NCBI RefSeq assembly: GCF_014196625.1
Contig: NZ_JACIDZ010000001.1
Location: forward strand, 718,172-782,171
Direction: 5' to 3'
DNA length: 64,000 bases
DNA from: Martelella radicis
Lineage (GTDB): Bacteria; Pseudomonadota; Alphaproteobacteria; Rhizobiales; Rhizobiaceae
Position 1 is the first letter of the stretch, and every line of letters starts with the position of its first letter. Of this stretch, positions 32,950-42,264 are shown one piece after another. The notes beneath the pieces were generated by a model, which saw only the letters and a program-made list of their open reading frames with translations, made no database searches and was not told where the DNA came from. The translations under genes were made by a program, and so were the position numbers.

Positions 32950-33981
32950 CTAGTCACCGATCTGAAGCACGATCTTGCCGAAGACCTGACGGCTTTCCAT
33001 CCGCTCGAGCGCCTTGTCGATGCCGTCGAAATCAACCAGCGTATCGATGACCGGGTGCACGATCCCCTGCGCCATCTTCTGCATGGCGTCCGCCATGTTT
33101 TCCATGCGGCAGCCGAAGGAACCGAAGAATTTGAGCTGCTGCTGGAACAGCATCATCAGGTTGACATTGGTGGAAACGCCCGAGGTCGAACCGCAGGTCA
33201 CAAGGCGGCCGCCGCGCTTCATCGAAAGCATGGAACCGGCCCAGGTATCCGCGCCGACATGTTCGAAGACGACGTCGACGCCCTTCTTCTTCGTCAGCTT
33301 GCGAACGACGCCTTCAAACCGGTCCTCGCGGTAGTTGATAACCTCATCGGCGCCAAGCGCGCGGGCCTTTTCCATCTTGTCTTGTGACCCGACAGTGGTG
33401 ATCACCCTGCAGCCCGTTTTCTTGGCAAGCTGGATTGCCGCCGAACCGATGCCCGACCCACCGGCATGCACCAGAATGGTCTCTCCCGGCTGAAGCTTGG
33501 CGTTGTCGAACAGCATGTGCTCCACCGTGCCGAAGGTGACCGGCGCCAGCGCTGCGGCAACGGCGTCGACGCCGGGCGGCGCGACAACAAGCTGGCGGGC
33601 CGGAATGTTGATCCTGTCCTGGGCAAAGCCGTCGAGATGGAAACCATGGACGCCGCCCACATGTTCGCACAGATTGTCCCGGCCCTCGCGACAGGCCTTG
33701 CAGCGCCCGCAGACCCGCGCGCCATAGATCGAGACAAGATCGCCCGGCAGAACATTGGAAACGCCGGGACCGATCGCCTCGACAATGCCGGAGGCCTCCG
33801 CGCCGATGGTGAGCGGCAGCTTGCGCTTGGCAAAGGCCATGCCGCGCCAGCCCCAGACATCGATATGATTGAGCGCCACCGCCTTCGGCCGCAGCGTCAC
33901 CTCGCCCGGGCCGGGCGCTTCCGGCTCGGCAACATCCATAAGCTCGATCTTGCGGTCATCTGTCAGCTGCAATGCGCGCAT
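32950..33981 (-). CDS. Zinc-type alcohol dehydrogenase/quinone reductase-like protein of the VLCFA cluster
   Basis: A 343-residue medium-chain dehydrogenase. Residues 85-115 hold structural-zinc cysteines (CGRCKACREGRDNLC), and the NAD(P)-binding fold is at GGSGIGSAAIQLAKK. A GAEASG-type segment lies in the N-terminal domain. The same gene occurs in the rhizobial lipid A VLCFA clusters, where its exact step (perhaps an enoyl- or keto-reduction in chain elongation) is unknown. It begins 69 bp after fabF1. Confidence 0.85.
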   Translation of the reverse strand: MRALQLTDDRKIELMDVAEPEAPGPGEVTLRPKAVALNHIDVWGWRGMAFAKRKLPLTIGAEASGIVEAIGPGVSNVLPGDLVSIYGARVCGRCKACREGRDNLCEHVGGVHGFHLDGFAQDRINIPARQLVVAPPGVDAVAAALAPVTFGTVEHMLFDNAKLQPGETILVHAGGSGIGSAAIQLAKKTGCRVITTVGSQDKMEKARALGADEVINYREDRFEGVVRKLTKKKGVDVVFEHVGADTWAGSMLSMKRGGRLVTCGSTSGVSTNVNLMMLFQQQLKFFGSFGCRMENMADAMQKMAQGIVHPVIDTLVDFDGIDKALERMESRQVFGKIVLQIGD

Positions 33982-34050
33982 GGGTCATTCCTTCAACATT
34001 TCGAAAAGACGGCCCTCGGCCGCCTCGCAAACTCAAGGCGCGATCTTCCC

Positions 34051-35331
34051 TCAGGAGGGTTCGCGCGTCATCACCAGGCAGGCATTCTGCCCGCCAAAGC
34101 CGAACGAGTTGGAAAGCACCGAAGAGACGCTCGCCTCGCGCTTCGCATTCGGCACGACGTCGAGCTCGATCGTCGGGTCCGGCGTGTTGTAGTTGATCGT
34201 CGGCGGCAGCACACCCGTCAGCATGGTCTGCAGCGAGAACACCGCCTCGACGGCGCCGGCCGCCGTGAGCGTGTGGCCGATCATCGACTTGTTCGACGAC
34301 AGCGGAATGGACGGCATCATCTCCTCGCCGAAGACGGCCTTGAGAGATGAATACTCCATCTTGTCGTTTTCCGGCGTCGAGGTGCCATGGGCGTTGATAT
34401 AGTCGAGCCCGTCAATGCCGAGGCCGGCATCCTCAAGCGCCGCGCGAATTGTCGCGATCGCCGGGCCGCCATCGGGCGAGGACCGCGTGCGGTGGAAATG
34501 ATCCGCCTTTTCGCCACAGCCGCGAATGATGCCGTAAACGGTCGCGCCGCGGGCATGGGCGGCTTCCAGAGATTCGAGAATGAGCGTTGCCGCCCCTTCC
34601 GCTATCACAAAGCCGTCGCGATCCTTACTGAAGGGCTTGGAGGCCTTTTCCGGCGGATCGTTCTGGGTCGAAAGCGCCGACAGCAGCGAGAAGCGCACCA
34701 GCGCCTCGGCCGTCACCGAACCGTCGGTCGCAACCGTCATCGCCCTGTCGGTGCGACCCTGACGGATCGCCTCGACCCCGAGCTGGATCGCGGTGGCGCC
34801 GGACGCGCAGGCTGTCGACAGCGTCACCGGCAGTCCGCGCGTGCCGAAGCGATCGGCGATCCGCTCAGAGATCGACCCGAACATCACGGCCTCGTGGAAG
34901 GCGGGATCTGCCTTTTCGCGCATGGCGGCGAGAAAGCGGATATAGGCGTCATTGTCTTCGCTGGGCGGCGGCGCGCGGTCGGCAAGGTCGAAGCGCATCG
35001 ACCATTCCGGCTCAACCGGCGGGGCGGCAAGGAACAGCGGCGCGTCGAAGTCGCCGGAAAGCCCGGCCATCGCCAGCGCTTCCTCGATCGTCGCCGCGGC
35101 AAAGGCGTAGGACCGCGCGACGGGGTTCTGCTCGGAGGGGATGAAATCCACCGTTCCGGCAATGCGCGTGGAGAGATGATCGGTCGGAAAGCGCGAGATC
35201 GCGTGGATGCCGGAGACGCCGCTGGTCAGCTTCTCCCAGTTATCCTTCAGTCCGCGCCCGAGCGAGGTGACGACGCCCATGCCGGTGACGGCAACCAGCG
35301 GACGGCCAAGGTGATCGGTAAATTTGCTCAT
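34051..35331 (-). CDS. fabF1: Beta-ketoacyl-ACP synthase, active subunit of the VLCFA pathway
   Basis: A 426-residue condensing enzyme. It keeps the KAS II catalytic residues: Cys in STACASGATA, His in NAHGTSTPEND and His in IGHTLTAAGAVEA. It elongates an acyl-AcpXL chain by condensation with malonyl units. The ATG at 35331 is chosen because AAAGGACGG lies just upstream; the GTG at 35349 would give a non-conserved extension. Together with its neighbour it forms the pair fabF1/fabF2. Confidence 0.9.
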   Translation of the reverse strand: MSKFTDHLGRPLVAVTGMGVVTSLGRGLKDNWEKLTSGVSGIHAISRFPTDHLSTRIAGTVDFIPSEQNPVARSYAFAAATIEEALAMAGLSGDFDAPLFLAAPPVEPEWSMRFDLADRAPPPSEDNDAYIRFLAAMREKADPAFHEAVMFGSISERIADRFGTRGLPVTLSTACASGATAIQLGVEAIRQGRTDRAMTVATDGSVTAEALVRFSLLSALSTQNDPPEKASKPFSKDRDGFVIAEGAATLILESLEAAHARGATVYGIIRGCGEKADHFHRTRSSPDGGPAIATIRAALEDAGLGIDGLDYINAHGTSTPENDKMEYSSLKAVFGEEMMPSIPLSSNKSMIGHTLTAAGAVEAVFSLQTMLTGVLPPTINYNTPDPTIELDVVPNAKREASVSSVLSNSFGFGGQNACLVMTREPS

Positions 35332-35345
35332 CTGCCCGTCCTTTC

Positions 35346-36548
35346 TCACTTCTCGCCGACAAGCACGGCAACGCCTTCGCCGCGCTGCAGACCGACTGTG
35401 GTCACGGCGATCTTCTCGGCCGGCGCCGACATCGATGCCTCTCCGTCATTGAAGACGGGCACCGGCGCCTTGGCATCGAGCGAAAGCGCGGCCAGCGCGA
35501 TGCCGAGAGGGAAATTGGCTTCCATGGCGTGGCCGGTCATGCCCGTGTAGCCGCGCAGCGGCGTATCCGGGAAACCGGACTTCAGAACATCGGCTTCCTG
35601 CTTCGTCAGCGCGCTGAGGCCGGTGGCGCCGGAGAAGATGGCCTCGTTCTGGCCGCCGTCAAAGCCGGCATCGGCAAGGAGCCGGGCAAAGCGTTTCTCG
35701 AACTTTCCATCCTCGCGCTTGCCGCGATCGCCCTCGACGCCGGAGAGCGTGGCATAGATGTGCGCGCCGCGCGCTTGCGCATAGGCGCGGGATTCGAGCA
35801 CCAGGAAAGCGCCTGCCGACCCCATGATCATGCCGCCGTCGTCCTCGGCGGCCCTGTCCCAGAGCGGCGCCCATTTGCCGCACGACAGCGCATGAACGGC
35901 CTCCAGCATCAGCAGGATGTCGCGCCGCTCGGCAACGAAGGATGCGCCGACGAGCGTATGCGTCGACTGGCCGGCCAGTATGCGGGCGTAAGCCGTGGCA
36001 ACAGCCGAGATGCCCGCCGCCTCTTCGCCCATGAAGGTGCGCGACGATCCCGTGACCTTGTGGACGATCGAGATATTGCCGGCCACCAGATTGGCAAGCT
36101 GCGCGAGGAACAGCGTCGGGCGCAGTTCCGTCGTCAGCTTTTCATTCAGCAGGATTTCGCGGTCGGTGCGCTCGCGCGCCTCGTTGACGATCATCGTGTC
36201 GACGGCAATGTCGCGCTCGCCGCCGCCGGCGGCCACGATCATGTCCATGGTCGAGCAGATCTCTTCATTGTCCTTTACGCCGGCATCGTCGAGCGCCAGG
36301 CCTGCGGCATAGACGCCGAGACGCTGCCAGTTTTCCATCTGGCGCTGATCGCCGCGTTTGGGGATCTGGTCTTTCCAGTCGATTTCGGGCAGCGGATGCA
36401 CCGGATAGGGCGCGCAGATCTCGTCATCGATGCGCATCCCGGGCGCCGCGCCGCCGGTCAGCATGGCGACATGCGGCGCCTGGCCGACGCCGAAACTGGT
36501 CACAAGCCCGATACCGGTGACAACGACATCATTGTCCGATTTCGTCAT
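35346..36548 (-). CDS. fabF2: Beta-ketoacyl synthase-like protein lacking the catalytic Cys (chain-length-factor-like)
   Basis: A 400-residue member of the KAS family. The start at 36548 is one base after the fabZ stop codon. The nucleophile Cys is absent: where fabF1 has TACASG, this protein reads GSSRTFMGEEAAG. The first catalytic His (HGT) is also missing (SGATGLSAL), but GMTGHAMEAN keeps the second. Similar loss of the catalytic residues marks chain-length factors of type II polyketide synthases. It may pair with fabF1 to set C28 length. Catalytic role is inferred from sequence only. Confidence 0.8.
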   Translation of the reverse strand: MTKSDNDVVVTGIGLVTSFGVGQAPHVAMLTGGAAPGMRIDDEICAPYPVHPLPEIDWKDQIPKRGDQRQMENWQRLGVYAAGLALDDAGVKDNEEICSTMDMIVAAGGGERDIAVDTMIVNEARERTDREILLNEKLTTELRPTLFLAQLANLVAGNISIVHKVTGSSRTFMGEEAAGISAVATAYARILAGQSTHTLVGASFVAERRDILLMLEAVHALSCGKWAPLWDRAAEDDGGMIMGSAGAFLVLESRAYAQARGAHIYATLSGVEGDRGKREDGKFEKRFARLLADAGFDGGQNEAIFSGATGLSALTKQEADVLKSGFPDTPLRGYTGMTGHAMEANFPLGIALAALSLDAKAPVPVFNDGEASMSAPAEKIAVTTVGLQRGEGVAVLVGEK

Positions 36549-36549
36549 T

Positions 36550-37038
36550 TCAGGACCTTTCCACGGTCTGGCCGTTCTCGATCGCGGCGAAAAGGCCGAC
36601 TTCCTCGGCCCGTCGCCGGACGATCGGCGCCAGATCATTGTCTTCAAAAGAAAGCGTGCGGAATTTCAGCTGGGCGCTGGCGATCGGCTTGCCGGCAGAC
36701 GCGATCTTCGCCTTGGTCACGGCAAAGCCGGAACCCTCGTGCTCCAGCGCCGCCTCGATATCGAGCACGGCATGCGGCTCGACGAAGCTGCGCAGCTTGG
36801 CGCTGTCGACCATCATAAGGAAGGGCATGGCCGAACAGTTGTTCACGCCCAGAAGCAGCATGCCGGAGGCCTGCGCCATGGTCTCGATCAACAGCACGCC
36901 CGGCACAAGCGGCATGCCGGGAAAATGCCCTTCGAACACGGGGCTCTTTTCCGGCACTGTCGAGCGCGCAACGATCCTGCCGGCGGAAATGTCCACGGAC
37001 ACGATCTCGTCGATCATCTGGAAATATTCGAGCAGCAT
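36550..37038 (-). CDS. fabZ: 3-hydroxyacyl-ACP dehydratase (FabZ type) of the VLCFA pathway
   Basis: A 162-residue hotdog-fold dehydratase. The catalytic motif HFPGMPLVPGVLLIETMAQ supplies His and Glu. It removes water from 3-hydroxyacyl-AcpXL during chain elongation. Length is near the FabZ norm (about 150). It stands between acpXL and fabF2 in the cluster order acpXL-fabZ-fabF2-fabF1-adh-lpxXL. Confidence 0.9.
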   Translation of the reverse strand: MLLEYFQMIDEIVSVDISAGRIVARSTVPEKSPVFEGHFPGMPLVPGVLLIETMAQASGMLLLGVNNCSAMPFLMMVDSAKLRSFVEPHAVLDIEAALEHEGSGFAVTKAKIASAGKPIASAQLKFRTLSFEDNDLAPIVRRRAEEVGLFAAIENGQTVERS

Positions 37039-37138
37039 GAATGCCTTCAGCCTCTCCCGCCTGCATCGTTCACGGCCAGGAAACGGAAGCCACGGCAGGC
37101 CCCGAAGCTTGTCCGCAGAAGAGGGCTGCCTGACGAAA

Positions 37139-37420
37139 TCAGGCGTTCTTGGCCGCTCTCAGCTCGTCGATCTTGGCGCAGAGATTCTTCAGGATGAAGT
37201 ATTCATCTGCATCGACCTTGCCCTCGTTGACTTCCTGAGTCCATTTTTCGAGCGGAATCTTGATACCGAATTCCTTGTCGATGGCAAAGACGATATCGAG
37301 GAAATCAAGACTGTCGATGCCCAGATCGTCAATCGTGTTGCTTTCCGGCGTAATCTTGTCGCGGTCGATTTCGCTCGTTTCAGCGATGATATCGGCAACT
37401 TTGTCGAATGTAGCGCTCAC
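37139..37420 (-). CDS. acpXL: Acyl carrier protein AcpXL for very-long-chain fatty acid
   Basis: A 93-residue acidic carrier protein with the phosphopantetheine attachment site at Ser37 in [12 protein letters not shown]. It carries the growing C28 chain that LpxXL moves to lipid A, and needs AcpS (54924-55316) for activation. First gene of the VLCFA cluster; its promoter should lie in the 100 bp between it and hemN. Confidence 0.93.
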   Translation of the reverse strand: MSATFDKVADIIAETSEIDRDKITPESNTIDDLGIDSLDFLDIVFAIDKEFGIKIPLEKWTQEVNEGKVDADEYFILKNLCAKIDELRAAKNA

Positions 37421-37522
37421 GCCTGTACCTCTTCAAACTATCAATTCAGCCCTTCTCATAGGCAAAGATTGGCGAAAAGCCAATGGCCACGGGGCATCGG
37501 ATGATCATTTTTCGACATTTGA

Positions 37523-38875
37523 TCAGACCGCCGAGGAATGTCGTCCCCGGCCGCCTTCCAGATAGGTATCAAAAGTCGCCGCAACAGAGCGGGCGAAGGG
37601 AAGCGCAGCTTTTTCCAGACGAAAACCGAAGGCATCGAAGCGACAGATGTCCGGATTGAGGCGCGCATAGGCTTTCGCCTCGGCAATCACATGTTCGGCC
37701 GCCTGCCCGAAACGGGCGCGCAGTTCGCAACTGGAAAAGCCATAGGCGCACATCACCTTTTCAATGACGAAGCGGCGCAGCCGGTCCTCGTCATCAAGCG
37801 CGATCCCGCGCACCACCGGCAGTTCGCCAGATTCCGCCAGACGCCGGTATTCGCCGATCGCCGGCATGTTCTGCCAGTAGCCCTCCCTCACCTCGCTGAT
37901 CGAGGAAGCGCCAAGCCCGATCAGCGAGTCGGCGCTCTCATCCGTGTAGCCCTGGAAATTACGGCGCAGGCGACCTTCTCTCGCTGCACGCGCCAGACTG
38001 TCGCCGGGAAGCGCGAAATGGTCGATGCCGATCGGCTGGTAGCCTGCTTCCGCCAGCATTTCCCCGGCAAGCGTCATCTGCTCGAATCGGGCTTCGGCAT
38101 CCGGCAGCGCATCCTCGGGAATCAGCGTCTGATGCTTCTTCATCCACGGCACATGCGCATAACCGAAAAGCGCGATCCGGTCGGGGCGCAGCGAGATGAT
38201 CTGCGCCACGGTGCGGGACAATGTCTCGAGGCTCTGGTGCGGCAGGCCGTAGAGCAGATCACAATTGACCGAGCGCACGCCGCGTTCGCGCATCGCGGCA
38301 ATCACCGCGGCCGTCTGCTCGAAGCTCTGCAGGCGGTTGATGGTCTTCTGTACACGCTCGTCGAAATCCTGAACGCCGAGGCTCGCGCGGGTCACGCCGA
38401 TATCGGCGAGCGCATCGTAGCGCGCCTCGTCGAGATCGTTCGGATCCATCTCGACGCTGATCTCCGTGTCCTCGGCAAAGTCGAAGGCCTCCCGCAACCA
38501 GCCCATCAGCCGGCGCATGTCGTCCGGCGTCAGCATCGTCGGCGATCCGCCGCCCCAGTGCAGGGCGGAAACCTTCACCCCCTGCGGCAGCATGGCACCG
38601 ACGGACTTGATTTCCTGACTGAGACTTTCCAGATAAGATGTAATCGGATCGTAACGCAGCGTATGCTTCGTATGACAGGCACAGAACCAGCAAAGCCGGT
38701 CGCAATAGGGAATGTGCACATAGAGCGAGACTTTGTCCCCTGCAGGAATCGCCTTCAGCCAGCCGGCAACGTCCGTCGCGGAAATCCCGCCATGAAAATG
38801 CGGGGCCGTCGGATAGCTCGTGTAGCGCGGTACGGGGCGCGAGAACGTCTTCAGCAACTGCCTGCTTGATATCAT
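37523..38875 (-). CDS. hemN: Oxygen-independent coproporphyrinogen III oxidase
   Basis: A 450-residue radical SAM enzyme that makes protoporphyrinogen for haem under low oxygen. The CxxxCxxC cluster ligands are Cys58, Cys62 and Cys65, followed by a further Cys67, as in HemN. The GGGSPTML segment binds SAM. Length is as usual for true HemN. A shared FNR box at 38937-38950 lies 62 bp before its ATG, so expression under low oxygen is expected. It diverges from fnrN. Confidence 0.95.
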   Translation of the reverse strand: MISSRQLLKTFSRPVPRYTSYPTAPHFHGGISATDVAGWLKAIPAGDKVSLYVHIPYCDRLCWFCACHTKHTLRYDPITSYLESLSQEIKSVGAMLPQGVKVSALHWGGGSPTMLTPDDMRRLMGWLREAFDFAEDTEISVEMDPNDLDEARYDALADIGVTRASLGVQDFDERVQKTINRLQSFEQTAAVIAAMRERGVRSVNCDLLYGLPHQSLETLSRTVAQIISLRPDRIALFGYAHVPWMKKHQTLIPEDALPDAEARFEQMTLAGEMLAEAGYQPIGIDHFALPGDSLARAAREGRLRRNFQGYTDESADSLIGLGASSISEVREGYWQNMPAIGEYRRLAESGELPVVRGIALDDEDRLRRFVIEKVMCAYGFSSCELRARFGQAAEHVIAEAKAYARLNPDICRFDAFGFRLEKAALPFARSVAATFDTYLEGGRGRHSSAV

Positions 38876-38936
38876 GGCGAAAACCCTTCCTCTTGCGGGA
38901 TCAGTTTGTCGTTATCGCCTTGCACTTCCCCCGGCT

Positions 38937-38950
38937 TTGACTTTAATCAA
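38937..38950. promoter_or_regulatory. FNR box between hemN and fnrN
   Basis: TTGAC-TTTA-ATCAA, a near-perfect FNR/anaerobox, in the divergent region. It lies about 62 bp before hemN and 94 bp before the chosen fnrN start, so one site could regulate both, including autoregulation of fnrN. Confidence 0.8.
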
Positions 38951-39043
38951 GGAATGAGAATGTCTTACGCCCGCGCCGATCTCTAAACTGTTGCGCGCCG
39001 AACAAAGGGCGTCTAGACGGGTCGGAAGATTGAAGGCAACCTC

Positions 39044-39799
39044 GTGAACGGGCTGCGATTTGGTGAAACCATGGATGAAAAGCCGCATTTTGCAACCGAT
39101 GATGACGCCATACCGCAGGTGTGCCGGGCCTGCGAGGCGCGCCATGGCGGCATTTGCTCGGTGCTGAACGGTTCCCAGCTCGCTGTCTTGAACAAGCAGT
39201 CGTCAAAGCGGACGATCGATCCCGGCACGGAAGTCGTCGGCCAGGGCGAGAACGTCAACAGCTATTCCAATATCCTGCGCGGCGTGGTCAAGCTGTCGAA
39301 GATGATGGCCGACGGTCGCCAGCAGATTGTCGGACTGCAGTTCGCGCCCGACTTTCTCGGTCGTCCGTTCTCGCGCGAAAGCTCGCTGACGGCGGAAGCG
39401 GCGACGGCGACGGAAATCTGCGCCTTTCCCCGCGCCGCGATCGAGCGGATGATCTCCGACACGCCCGGTCTCGAGCACAAGCTCTACGACCAGTCGCTGA
39501 AAGAACTCGACGAGGCGCGCGACTGGATGCTGACGCTCGGCCGCAAGACCGCGCGCGAGAAGGTTGCCTCCTTCCTCCACCTGATCGCCACGCACATCGA
39601 CCCGGAAGCCGATGACGGCTGCACGTTCGACCTGCCATTGTCGCGGGCGGATATCGCCGACTTTCTCGGCCTGACCATCGAGACGGTCAGCCGCCAGATG
39701 ACGAAGCTGCGCAAGGAAAAGGTGATTCTCGTGGAGAACAACCGGCACGTCACCGTGCCGGATATCGACCGGCTGAACGAGGCCGCCGGCAACGACTGA
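39044..39799 (+). CDS. fnrN: FnrN-type oxygen-sensing transcription regulator
   Basis: A 251-residue Crp/Fnr regulator. The N-terminal cysteines (Cys27, Cys30, Cys38 with this start) and Cys126 can bind the [4Fe-4S] cluster that senses oxygen. The C-terminal helix-turn-helix has ETVSRQ, the FNR recognition-helix type for TTGA-N6-TCAA sites. The GTG start at 39044 follows GAAGG; an ATG at 39071 is an alternative and keeps all four cysteines. Probable targets in this window are hemN, fnrN itself and the hemerythrin-like gene. Confidence 0.92.
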   Translation: MNGLRFGETMDEKPHFATDDDAIPQVCRACEARHGGICSVLNGSQLAVLNKQSSKRTIDPGTEVVGQGENVNSYSNILRGVVKLSKMMADGRQQIVGLQFAPDFLGRPFSRESSLTAEAATATEICAFPRAAIERMISDTPGLEHKLYDQSLKELDEARDWMLTLGRKTAREKVASFLHLIATHIDPEADDGCTFDLPLSRADIADFLGLTIETVSRQMTKLRKEKVILVENNRHVTVPDIDRLNEAAGND

Positions 39800-39837
39800 G
39801 CGTCAAGCCGAACGAAAGATCACAGCGACCAGACGAA

Positions 39838-40461
39838 TCAGAGACGGCTGATGATGTGGCTCTCGCCCTCGTCATCGGCGTCCTGTTCGGCCCAGAGCGC
39901 TTCGATCGTCGGCAGGATCTCGCCGACGTCATCGATCAGGCGCGGGCGCACCTGATGGCTCGTGTGCAGGAACCCCTCGCCGCTCATATGTTCAAGCAAC
40001 TGGATCATCGGGTTCCAGAAACCGTCGACATTGCCGAAGATCATCGGCTTCGAATGACGGCCGAGCTGAGCCCAGGTCATGATCTCGACGATTTCCTCCA
40101 GCGTGCCGATACCGCCCGGAAGCGCGACAAAGGCATCGGCGCGCTCAAACATGGTGTGCTTGCGCACATGCATGTCCGGGGTAATCAGCAGTTCATCGAG
40201 CGCCTCGAGCTGGTGGCGGGTCGCCTCCATGTCCACCAGAAATTCCGGGATGATGCCGACCACATGACCGTCATTCTCGAGCACGCCCTCGGCAACGGCG
40301 CCCATGATGCCCTTGGTGCCGCCGCCATAGACGAGCCGGTAGCCTGCCTTGGCGATGGCCGTTCCGAGCGCCTTGCCGGCGGCCATGTAGCTTGCCGATG
40401 TACCGGGTCTTGATCCGCAGTAGACGCAGACGGATCGAATCGTGTCTTGTTCGCTGTTCAT
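39838..40461 (-). CDS. LOG-family / TIGR00730 Rossmann-fold protein
   Basis: A 207-residue protein of the lysine decarboxylase-like/LOG family, with the signature PGGIGTLEEIVE and the N-terminal VCVYCGSRPG. Members hydrolyse the ribosyl-base bond of cytokinin nucleotides or other nucleoside monophosphates; true substrate here unknown. The ATG at 40461 removes a basic N-terminal extension that starts at 40503. Located between fnrN and the LysM gene, convergent with fnrN. Confidence 0.87.
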   Translation of the reverse strand: MNSEQDTIRSVCVYCGSRPGTSASYMAAGKALGTAIAKAGYRLVYGGGTKGIMGAVAEGVLENDGHVVGIIPEFLVDMEATRHQLEALDELLITPDMHVRKHTMFERADAFVALPGGIGTLEEIVEIMTWAQLGRHSKPMIFGNVDGFWNPMIQLLEHMSGEGFLHTSHQVRPRLIDDVGEILPTIEALWAEQDADDEGESHIISRL

Positions 40462-40643
40462 GGATTTACTGAACCTCATTTGGCCTTTGCCGGTCAAGCG
40501 CATTGCAAATCGACCACAATCAGACGTTTACCTTGTTCATGCTTTCTCGCAAGCGCGAATGAAGACTTGTGTATAAACCGCACTATCGCTAGCGTTTTCA
40601 GCGAATTGACGTCGTCCGCGTGGCGTCGTGTCTGGAGTGAAGA

Positions 40644-42113
40644 ATGAACAAGAACAACACACGTGTCATCATTGCGGCCATCATCCTGCTGCTGATCGCG
40701 GCTGGCGCCTATTTCGCGCTGCGCGACAAGAACGGTGAAATCGCAGGCGAGCAACAGACCACGCAGGACACGCAGACCGAAACGCCGCAGACGGAGCCTC
40801 CCGGCCCCGACATGCAGGAGGAGGCTGCCGCACCGCAGCGGGAGCCCGAGAGCGGGACGGCCACGGCCGAACCAGAGAGCGAAGCCGGCGACGACGAGCC
40901 GGTTGAGCGACAGGCGGCGATGTTGCGCATCCCCACCTTCGACGTCCTGCGCGTAGAACCTGACGGCACCGCAGTGATTGCCGGCGGCGCCGAACCGCTC
41001 GGTTTGCTCGATGTGAAGGAAGAAGAGAGCATTCTCGCCTCCTCAGACGTTACCGAATCCGGCGACTTCGTCGCCATCGTCGAAACGCCGCTGTCGCCCG
41101 GCGACCACTTGATCTACCTCAGCGTCACCATGCCGGACGGCAGGACGGTGCGATCCGAACAAACGGCGACGGTTTCCATCCCGGACGGCAACAATGGCGA
41201 ACTCCTCGCGCTGATCACCGAGCCTGGCAAGGCTTCCGAGATCATCTCCGCGCCGCAAATGCAGTCGACGACGTCACCCGGCAACACGGTCGTCGCAACG
41301 CGACAGGACGTCGACCAGCAAGCATCCAACGACGGAAACGCCGGGCGGGATGACGCCATGCTTTCCGGAGATACGTCTGGAGACGATGAAACAGATACCA
41401 ATCTGCCTGCCGTCAACGTCGAAACGCGCGGAAGCCAGGACGAGGCGTCGGGTGCGGTCACCGCCGCGCAGGAGCCCGCCTCCGACCAGACGCCGATCGC
41501 CGTTACCGTCTCGATCAAGGCCGTCGAGATCGAGGACGACACGCTGTTTGTCGCCGGCGAGGGCGAGATCGGCGCAACCATACGCGGTTATGTCGATGAC
41601 GCACTCGTGGCCGAAGGGTCCGTCAACATCGAGGGCAATTTCGTGCTTGAGGCCCGGACCGAGGTATCGGTCGGACTGCATACGATCCGCGTCGACATGC
41701 TGAACGAGAACAACCAGGTCGTGGCCAGGGCCGTCGTGCCCTTCGACCGGCCGCCGGGAAACCAGATCGCCGCGATATCGGCCGACCCAGACGGCACCAG
41801 CGCCGATCAGTCCGACGGAACCCAGACATTCCTCCAGCCGCAGCTTCAGGGCAGCGACAACGCGGTCATCATCAGGCGCGGCGACAATCTCTGGCGGATT
41901 TCACGGCGGGTCTATGGCCGGGGCGTTCGCTACACCACGATCTACCTTGCCAACGAAACGCAGATCGTCAATCCGGACCTGATCTTGCCCGGCCAGGTCT
42001 TCTCCCTTCCCGTCGAGCCCTTGCCCGACAGCGAGGCGGAGACCATCCACCGCCGCCTTCTGGAAGGCATGCCCGTGGGACCGGAATACCAGTTGCCGCC
42101 TGCCGACAGATAG
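40644..42113 (+). CDS. LysM-domain inner-membrane-anchored protein
   Basis: A 489-residue protein with an uncleaved-looking N-terminal hydrophobic anchor (VIIAAIILLLIAAGAYFAL), a long acidic/Thr/Glu-rich linker, a possible Ig-like region (SIKAVEIEDDTLFVAGEGEI) and a C-terminal LysM domain (about 410-460; RRGDNLWRISRRVYG ending at VFSLP) that binds peptidoglycan. It probably spans from the inner membrane to the cell wall. Widespread in Hyphomicrobiales; function unknown. Confidence 0.83.
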   Translation: MNKNNTRVIIAAIILLLIAAGAYFALRDKNGEIAGEQQTTQDTQTETPQTEPPGPDMQEEAAAPQREPESGTATAEPESEAGDDEPVERQAAMLRIPTFDVLRVEPDGTAVIAGGAEPLGLLDVKEEESILASSDVTESGDFVAIVETPLSPGDHLIYLSVTMPDGRTVRSEQTATVSIPDGNNGELLALITEPGKASEIISAPQMQSTTSPGNTVVATRQDVDQQASNDGNAGRDDAMLSGDTSGDDETDTNLPAVNVETRGSQDEASGAVTAAQEPASDQTPIAVTVSIKAVEIEDDTLFVAGEGEIGATIRGYVDDALVAEGSVNIEGNFVLEARTEVSVGLHTIRVDMLNENNQVVARAVVPFDRPPGNQIAAISADPDGTSADQSDGTQTFLQPQLQGSDNAVIIRRGDNLWRISRRVYGRGVRYTTIYLANETQIVNPDLILPGQVFSLPVEPLPDSEAETIHRRLLEGMPVGPEYQLPPADR

Positions 42114-42181
42114 GGCGAGATGTCCTGCCCCAGGCCTCGTGCCATTGCATTCGGCGACAAACGACCCTATCTCGCATGACG

Positions 42182-42208
42182 AAACGACGCCTAGTGCGTC
42201 GTTTTCCC
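42182..42208 (+). terminator. Terminator after the LysM gene
   Basis: A 9-bp stem AAACGACGC/GCGTCGTTT (42182-42190 with 42196-42204) with a five-base loop and a T-start tail, between the LysM gene and the exporter gene. Confidence 0.75.
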
Positions 42209-42264
42209 GTCTTTGAACATATTTATCATGGCTCGGCCGACCCGCCTCGAGCCGGGGGATTATC

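Noticed and set aside
35331..35349. GTG start at 35349 for fabF1, overlapping fabF2
   Set aside because: The ATG at 35331 has a good AAAGGACGG ribosome site and gives the family N-terminus; the longer form adds six residues without support.
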